NCBI GenBank assembly: GCA_003254925.1
Contig: QANZ01022559.1
Coordinates: 4,873 to 68,872 of the forward strand
Length of the DNA stretch: 64,000 bases
DNA from: Chamaecrista fasciculata
Lineage: Eukaryota; Streptophyta; Magnoliopsida; Fabales; Fabaceae
Reading direction: 5' to 3'
Shown: one piece after another, positions 58,970 through 64,000 of the stretch
Position numbering within the stretch: the stretch's first letter is position 1
Layout: each line of letters opens with the position of its first letter
Made by a program: the position numbers and the translations under genes
The notes under the pieces: generated by a model
Told to the model about the DNA's origin: nothing
Seen by the model: the letters and a program-made list of their open reading frames with translations, nothing else
Databases searched by the model: none

Positions 58970-59422
58970 TGATCAACCTGGTTCTGGCCGGGGGGGTCAT
59001 TACCTGGTTCGGTGAGGTAACTCTGGGTCGGAAGTCGCCTGCAAGGGTTAACCTTTTATACTGGTTGAGGGCGGCGTGATCTTGCCATAAATGCTTGGAT
59101 GCTTGACTGTGATCTTGGCTGATCTGATTGTGATCCTTGGCTTCCACGTAATTTCCTTTTCTGCGAAAGGTGTCTTAATGACCAAGGCGTTATCGAGGAA
59201 AGGATCTTCGAGTGGATCCTGATTGATCCTTGATTGATTTGGGGAATGTTTCCATATTCGTCGATGTGTGGGCGTCCACGCTCTTCTCGATTGTGGGCGT
59301 CCACACCTGATGACGAGGTGTAGGGCGTTCATGCCCATATAATCTTACCGGTTGGCTTGGATCCTGCTGGATCAAGGGCATGCTCGGCCTTTTGGGCCTC
59401 TCAATTATTGGGCCTATTATCA
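58970..59422 (-). mobile_element. Solo LTR, minus orientation, internally shortened
   Basis: On the minus strand it starts TGATAATAGGCCCAATAATT and ends CCAGGTTGATCA. The 5-bp duplication ATTAT is perfect at 58965-58969 and 59423-59427. It matches the family of 46883-47482, but the segment between the TATA-like CAGTATAAAAGG and the TTGCAGG block is missing, which explains 453 versus 600 bp. Confidence 0.85.
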
Positions 59423-59427
59423 ATTAT

Positions 59428-60350
59428 AATAGAAGCTAAAGGAGTTGAGTGCAATTTATGAAACAAGAGAGGTAGCAAATGTAGTTGATCATGGTATAGT
59501 TTAGTTAAACTTCAAGCATAGTCAATATAATTCACCCCAATATATAATCTTTTCCATTGACCCCTGGTTTTAATTCTTCACAGTTCACAATACTTGTATA
59601 GCTAGGTAGCTTTTTATATGGTTAGAGTTGTTTCTAATTTTCTATTTCGAAATGTAAAAGAATGATAGTGAAATGAATAAATTGAGTAAACTAATATTTT
59701 GGTCCGTATAACTATTGTCCATTTAATTCCTGATAGATTAAAATGTTTAATTTCAAAATTCACAACTCGGTTTAAGTTAATTTTCTTATAAAATATCTTA
59801 TTATTGTATAACTCAGTTTTCATAAGGATTAAATTTCAACGACTTAATAAATAAATTATTTTAAAAATCTAATGACTAAAGTAACAGCACTTAGGATATA
59901 ATGTATTCTGCTACTGATACTCATGTATTTCCTACTACAGAGTGGTCATATTATTTGCATTTAAAATGGAATTCTTGAATTTGATGATAGATATTTCATG
60001 ATTTTGCCAAAAAAACAAACATCAGAATGAAAAATGAAAGAGAACACCTACGTTCCATGAGTACAATGGAAACATAAAGGCTTCTCCAGTAAGCACTAGA
60101 GTTTTAAAGGTAAAAATCTGTGTTACATTATTTAGTATTAAACTTGATGTCATATTATTTAGATAATATTTACTCTTGGCCATTGTTCATCATTAGGAGT
60201 TCCCAACATGTATTTAGATATAAAATTATAAAATATAAATTTATTTTTTCTTATAAAAATATGGGCTTCTTGTGTACAATTTTGTTTTTTTTAAAAAATA
60301 AATTTCATATACAATGGAAGTACTCTCTTGACAAATGAAGTCAAATAGTA
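59428..60350. other. AT-rich spacer
   Basis: No gene, RNA or mobile element recognised. Confidence 0.4.
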
Positions 60351-60359
60351 CTTTGGAAG

Positions 60360-61345
60360 TGAGTTTGGTCAAAACATCAATATTATTTTTCAGATTATTA
60401 TTTGACATTTTTTATCAACAGTCCCAACTAAATAGAGAAAGAACTCATCAAGAATAACTTGTAGCTCTGATTTTGTTGCATTTAGACTTGAAACGAGATA
60501 GATATAACCAAATTCATAAAACGAACGACTCATTTTTAGCCCTGCTTTTTTTTACCCAATTTGACCTTGTTCGCTAACAATTCAAACTCAGCAAAGGCAA
60601 AATTCATCAAATTTAACACGTAACTCTGATTTCATCATGTTCGGGTTTGAGACGAGAGAGATATAACCATATTCAATAGTTATAGATCAATTATAAAACT
60701 CTTTAAAAAAACATGGTTAAAGGGTCAATTTGGTTTTAAATGTATGCCCTAATGTTCATTTGGTCCATTATGTTTCAAAATGTTCAAATTGGTTGTAAAT
60801 GTTTGCAAAATGTTTCATTTTGATTCCAACTATTGAATATGGCTTGTTTCAAGTTCAAACATGACGAGTTTAAAGCTACGTATTGTTCTCGAAGAGTACT
60901 TACTATATCTAGTTGGGGCCGTCAGCAAATGACGTCAAATCGGTCCTAAAAGTATACCTTTCGTTTTATGGTCAAACAAGCAAAGTTGATTATATTTCTC
61001 TCGTTTCAAATTCGAATGCGACGAATCCAAAGCTATGAGTTCCTCTTAACAAGTACTTTGAAATTGAAATGAGAGACGAGAGAAATATGACCAAATTCAA
61101 TAGTTTGGGACCAAAATGAAAACTTTTATCAATATTTAGGACCAAAATGAATCATTTTGCCAACATTTAGGACCAATTTGAACATTTTGAAACATAATGG
61201 ACCAAAATGAACATTAGGGCATACATTTAGGACCAAAATGAACTTTTGAACAAAAAACATTAAGAACCAAAACGAAAAAAAAAACTGTTAGGGACCAAAA
61301 GGAAACTTTGGAAAACATTAGAGACCAAAATAAGCTTTTGGCCTC
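60360..61345. repeat. GAAACGAGAGA-family repeat and nested foldback
   Basis: 60360-60700 has two units with GACCTTGTTCGCTAACAATT- and GAGACGAGAGAGATATAACC-type cores. 60716-61250 is an inverted pair around GGTCAATTTGG, CATTTGGTCCATTATG and their complements, with a further unit at 60850-61100 between the arms. 61260-61345 is an array of GGACCAAAA units. It lies just upstream of the gene at 61465. Confidence 0.6.
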
Positions 61346-61464
61346 AAATGGCCGTGACCTTTCACCAAACTTCTAGTCTTCTACGTTTTCCACCAGGCCC
61401 TCTCATCTCTCACTATTACGGTAACTGAGGTTGTTTTCTTGAACGTAGAAACTTAAAACCTACA

Positions 61465-63971
61465 ATGAATCAACAAGCAGACAAGTTGGTGAGAAGGATT
61501 ACCATGGTGGCTACCATTACTGCTTCTTATTTTCTCTTAACTGCTGACTATGGCCCTGAACCCAATGTTCTCGACCCTGTAAGTCGTCATTCTTCATTCT
61601 TCATTCTTCTCTTTCGAATCTTCAGTTTCAGTATGTGCGATGGATGCGATTGTCAGAAACGAATGAGCGTTTAATAAACCTTGAATGTATTTTGGATCGA
61701 TTCTGTTTTAATTCTATGATTTCTTGGTATGTCATCTGAGTTGAGTTCAAGGTTTTGGATGGTCTGATTTGAAATCTCTTTGTGGGGTTTTGATTTCTTG
61801 CTATGAAGTGTGTTTTCTTGATTTTAAATGGTACTTTATTAGTTTCAGAATTTATTGCTGCAACTTAGAATTCTCACCTTCCTATTATTAGTTCGAATTG
61901 GGGTTAATTTATCCATCGTGCTACTGTTTTTCATTCTGATCGCGAAGTAGATAATACCTGGCGTCCAAAATTTACTGTCTTTGTTTCTGGCCATGCTGAT
62001 TAGATATGCTGTCTCTGGGAACAACTTCCCACCTTCAAAACTACTAATATGATTAAATAGAATGGTTATTCAGTCACCCAGAAAGGAATCATATGGGTTA
62101 ATTAGATAGATTGATACAGGTAGGTAGGTCGTAGGGTCTCTTGTGGGATGTCATATATTGATATCTTAGATCACTGGAGACATTAACAACTGAAATTGGG
62201 TAGAAAATGGAAGTCATCATGCAATAGTCTTGTTATGTAACGAGCATAGCTGTTGAGGTTGCGGAGTTTAAAGTCTTATAAAGTGCCTTACACTAAAATA
62301 TCTCCCTGTTACATAGCATCTCCTACAAGAGCTGACGCCCTTGGTGGCTACACTCTATGATGCTTCAATCGATGTCTCGAAATGTCAGTCAGCCCTTCCA
62401 TAGGTAGTTCTCTCCGATTCGATCGTTTATCAATAAAAAATCATTGCAACAAGCAAAAATCCTTGGGAGAACCACACCCCAAAAGCTAATTGTTAAGGTT
62501 TGAGAGCCCAAAGCCTTATAAAATGCCTTACAATAAACAACTTCCCTGATATAAGACTCGTTATATGGCAGTGGCACTGAGTTCAATGACTGTTTTTTTT
62601 TTGGTGATAAATGACTGTATTTAGGTAAATGACACAGACAAAACGAAAGTAATTACTCATTCTAAATTTTTAATTTTTTTAATGGTTTAGAACTATCTAC
62701 TCCGTATGGCCATCTTCTAGGCAATATTTGGTCTCTAGAAGTTGTCCTGGACAAAATAAAATCAGATGCAGTAGAAAAGCTGAATATCTTTGAAAAAGAC
62801 ACTGACTTTAGTAGACAAATAGCACTGGACATAGAACAATCACTTAGAGAGTAGTCCGTCTCTCTCTAAACTCTCTTGTATTTTTCTGTTTAAGTTCACT
62901 CTTTTTGTTTGGCGAACATTTGGCAGGTTTAGTGCAGCGCGAAAGGAGCACAAAAGTAGAAAGAGTCATTAACCACGTAAATATTCATGTTAATGTTTTA
63001 TGTTGGTCTTAGATGGATATTTGCAAGTTAGATCAATAGGCTTTTGCCTTTTAGTATTAAACTGCTGAAGGGAATTAAGTCATTAACCGTAGTGTTATTT
63101 TAGACTCTTTCTCCTTCACTTGCGTCTTTAGTACACCTGTTGGTTCTTGCTACTTTCTAGTTTGAAACAAAATAATGAATACTCCTTAGGCAGAGACTAA
63201 AGAGGGGGTTAAAAGCGAAAATGGATTGAAGCACCATTTCGGGAGTTCCATTTCTGTTGTCAAACTTGTGAGGTTTATTAGATTGCAAGAGTAGGCGGTT
63301 TATGCTGAGCACAGTTGCAGATTACTTGTGTCCTTTTGCAATCAGCAAAGTACTCTGAGGGTTGGTTTAGCCATAACCCCTGCAAAATTTTGAAATGACA
63401 GACCTAGCTACAAAACATTATCTTCCCCCACACAAGAAAGAGAAAAAGGAAAAAAGGAAAACTATATTTCAAGCAAACCGTATTCAAGCTCTGCTAGCGA
63501 GCTAGATGACTAGGTTGTGTGCAACAGGTTGATGAAGTTTAAATTTTAAACTAATTGCTATCCAGTCATATAATAGTTGAGTCAATTATTCTAATGGCCT
63601 TGGTATTTGTTTGCATGAATTTAAAATTTGGTAACCGATTAACCAAAAATGGTGATTTTCGTTTTTCACCGGTTGCCTGCTTTCTGTTATCAAACCTTTT
63701 GAGAATTTCACCCGCGTTTCATATTCACGCCTGACATCGTTTGTGTATATACAGTGGATCCTTTTGCAATTTTTGTTCAGATGATTTACTATTATTAGAA
63801 TGTATTGGAAATTTTTTGAGTTCTAATGGTGCAATTACTACATGGCAGATCAAGAAGGGAATACTTTTAGCAGAGAGTACTGTGAAAGGGTATATATTTG
63901 GATCAAAGGGAGAACCTCAAGAAAGCAAGTTAGGGAAGTCAGACTCAAACAGAAATAAGGAACAACCATAG
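61465..63971 (+). CDS. Small conserved-looking plant protein (78 aa, two exons), function unknown
   Basis: Exon 1 is 61465-61578 and exon 2 is 63849-63971, with a GTAAGT donor and a CATGGCAG acceptor at phase 0. The protein starts MNQQADKLVRRITMVATI, has one hydrophobic segment (about 12-28, ITMVATITASYFLLTAD) following basic residues, then YGPEPNVLDPIKKGI, AESTVKGYIFGSK and a hydrophilic Lys/Ser/Asn-rich tail. Short proteins with the YGPEPN-LDP-IKK order occur in plants as uncharacterised membrane proteins, from memory and without a search. The positive N-terminus before a single membrane helix could suit mitochondrial or ER insertion. The start is supported by an A at -3 and a leader beginning after the repeats at 61345. 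Confidence 0.75.
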
Positions 63972-64000
63972 AATGATGCTTGTTTTGTATATGAATATCA

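Overview
This window is nuclear DNA from a eudicot plant. The genes are intron-rich with GT-AG splice sites, the spacers are AT-rich, and much of the sequence consists of plant retrotransposons, MULE-type foldback elements, a SINE, a LINE and gene fragments. The species cannot be read from the sequence. There are two assembly gaps (13311-13453 and 31441-31713) and a single N at 29977.

Three genes look intact. DRP1C, a dynamin-related GTPase of cell-plate and endocytic membranes, lies on the minus strand at 6166-19987 (16 coding exons, 623 aa). MAP70, a plant-specific coiled-coil microtubule-associated protein, is on the minus strand at 22749-27764 (11 exons, 635 aa). A small two-exon gene for a 78-aa membrane-type protein is on the plus strand at 61465-63971. 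DRP1C and MAP70 are neighbours here as, from memory, in Arabidopsis (At1g14830 and At1g14840), so this block seems to be ancestral. A fourth gene, an MCTP/FTIP-type multi-C2 protein at 52293-54491, keeps four C2 domains. It has an internal deletion that removes most of the membrane-anchoring C-terminal domain and puts the remaining tail out of frame.

Layout: 1-5800 holds a copia LTR edge, a decayed plant-mobile-domain pseudogene, a foldback element carrying a gene fragment in its inverted arms, a PIF/Harbinger-like element and a SINE. 6-20 kb is DRP1C, whose introns carry many foldback elements and one shrunken copia element. 20.8-28.7 kb is MAP70 flanked by two foldbacks. 30-35 kb is a mosaic: PPR and GPN2/QQT1 gene fragments, LTR pieces, and a 679-bp insertion between 59-bp direct repeats. 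35-41 kb is a candidate Helitron. 41.7-45 kb has a tandem array of foldback units and an element with a captured two-exon ORF. 46-50 kb has nested repeats, a solo LTR and a cluster of hairpins. 50.6-54.7 kb is the damaged MCTP gene. 55.5-59.4 kb holds a 5'-truncated LINE and a second solo LTR.

The most unusual feature is a set of foldback elements whose long inverted arms are built from iterated units containing TTTGGTCCC or TTTGGTACC. At least eight are bounded by 9-10 bp target-site duplications, six of them perfect. This points to a Mutator-like (MULE) mobilising transposase, although no transposase is encoded in the window.
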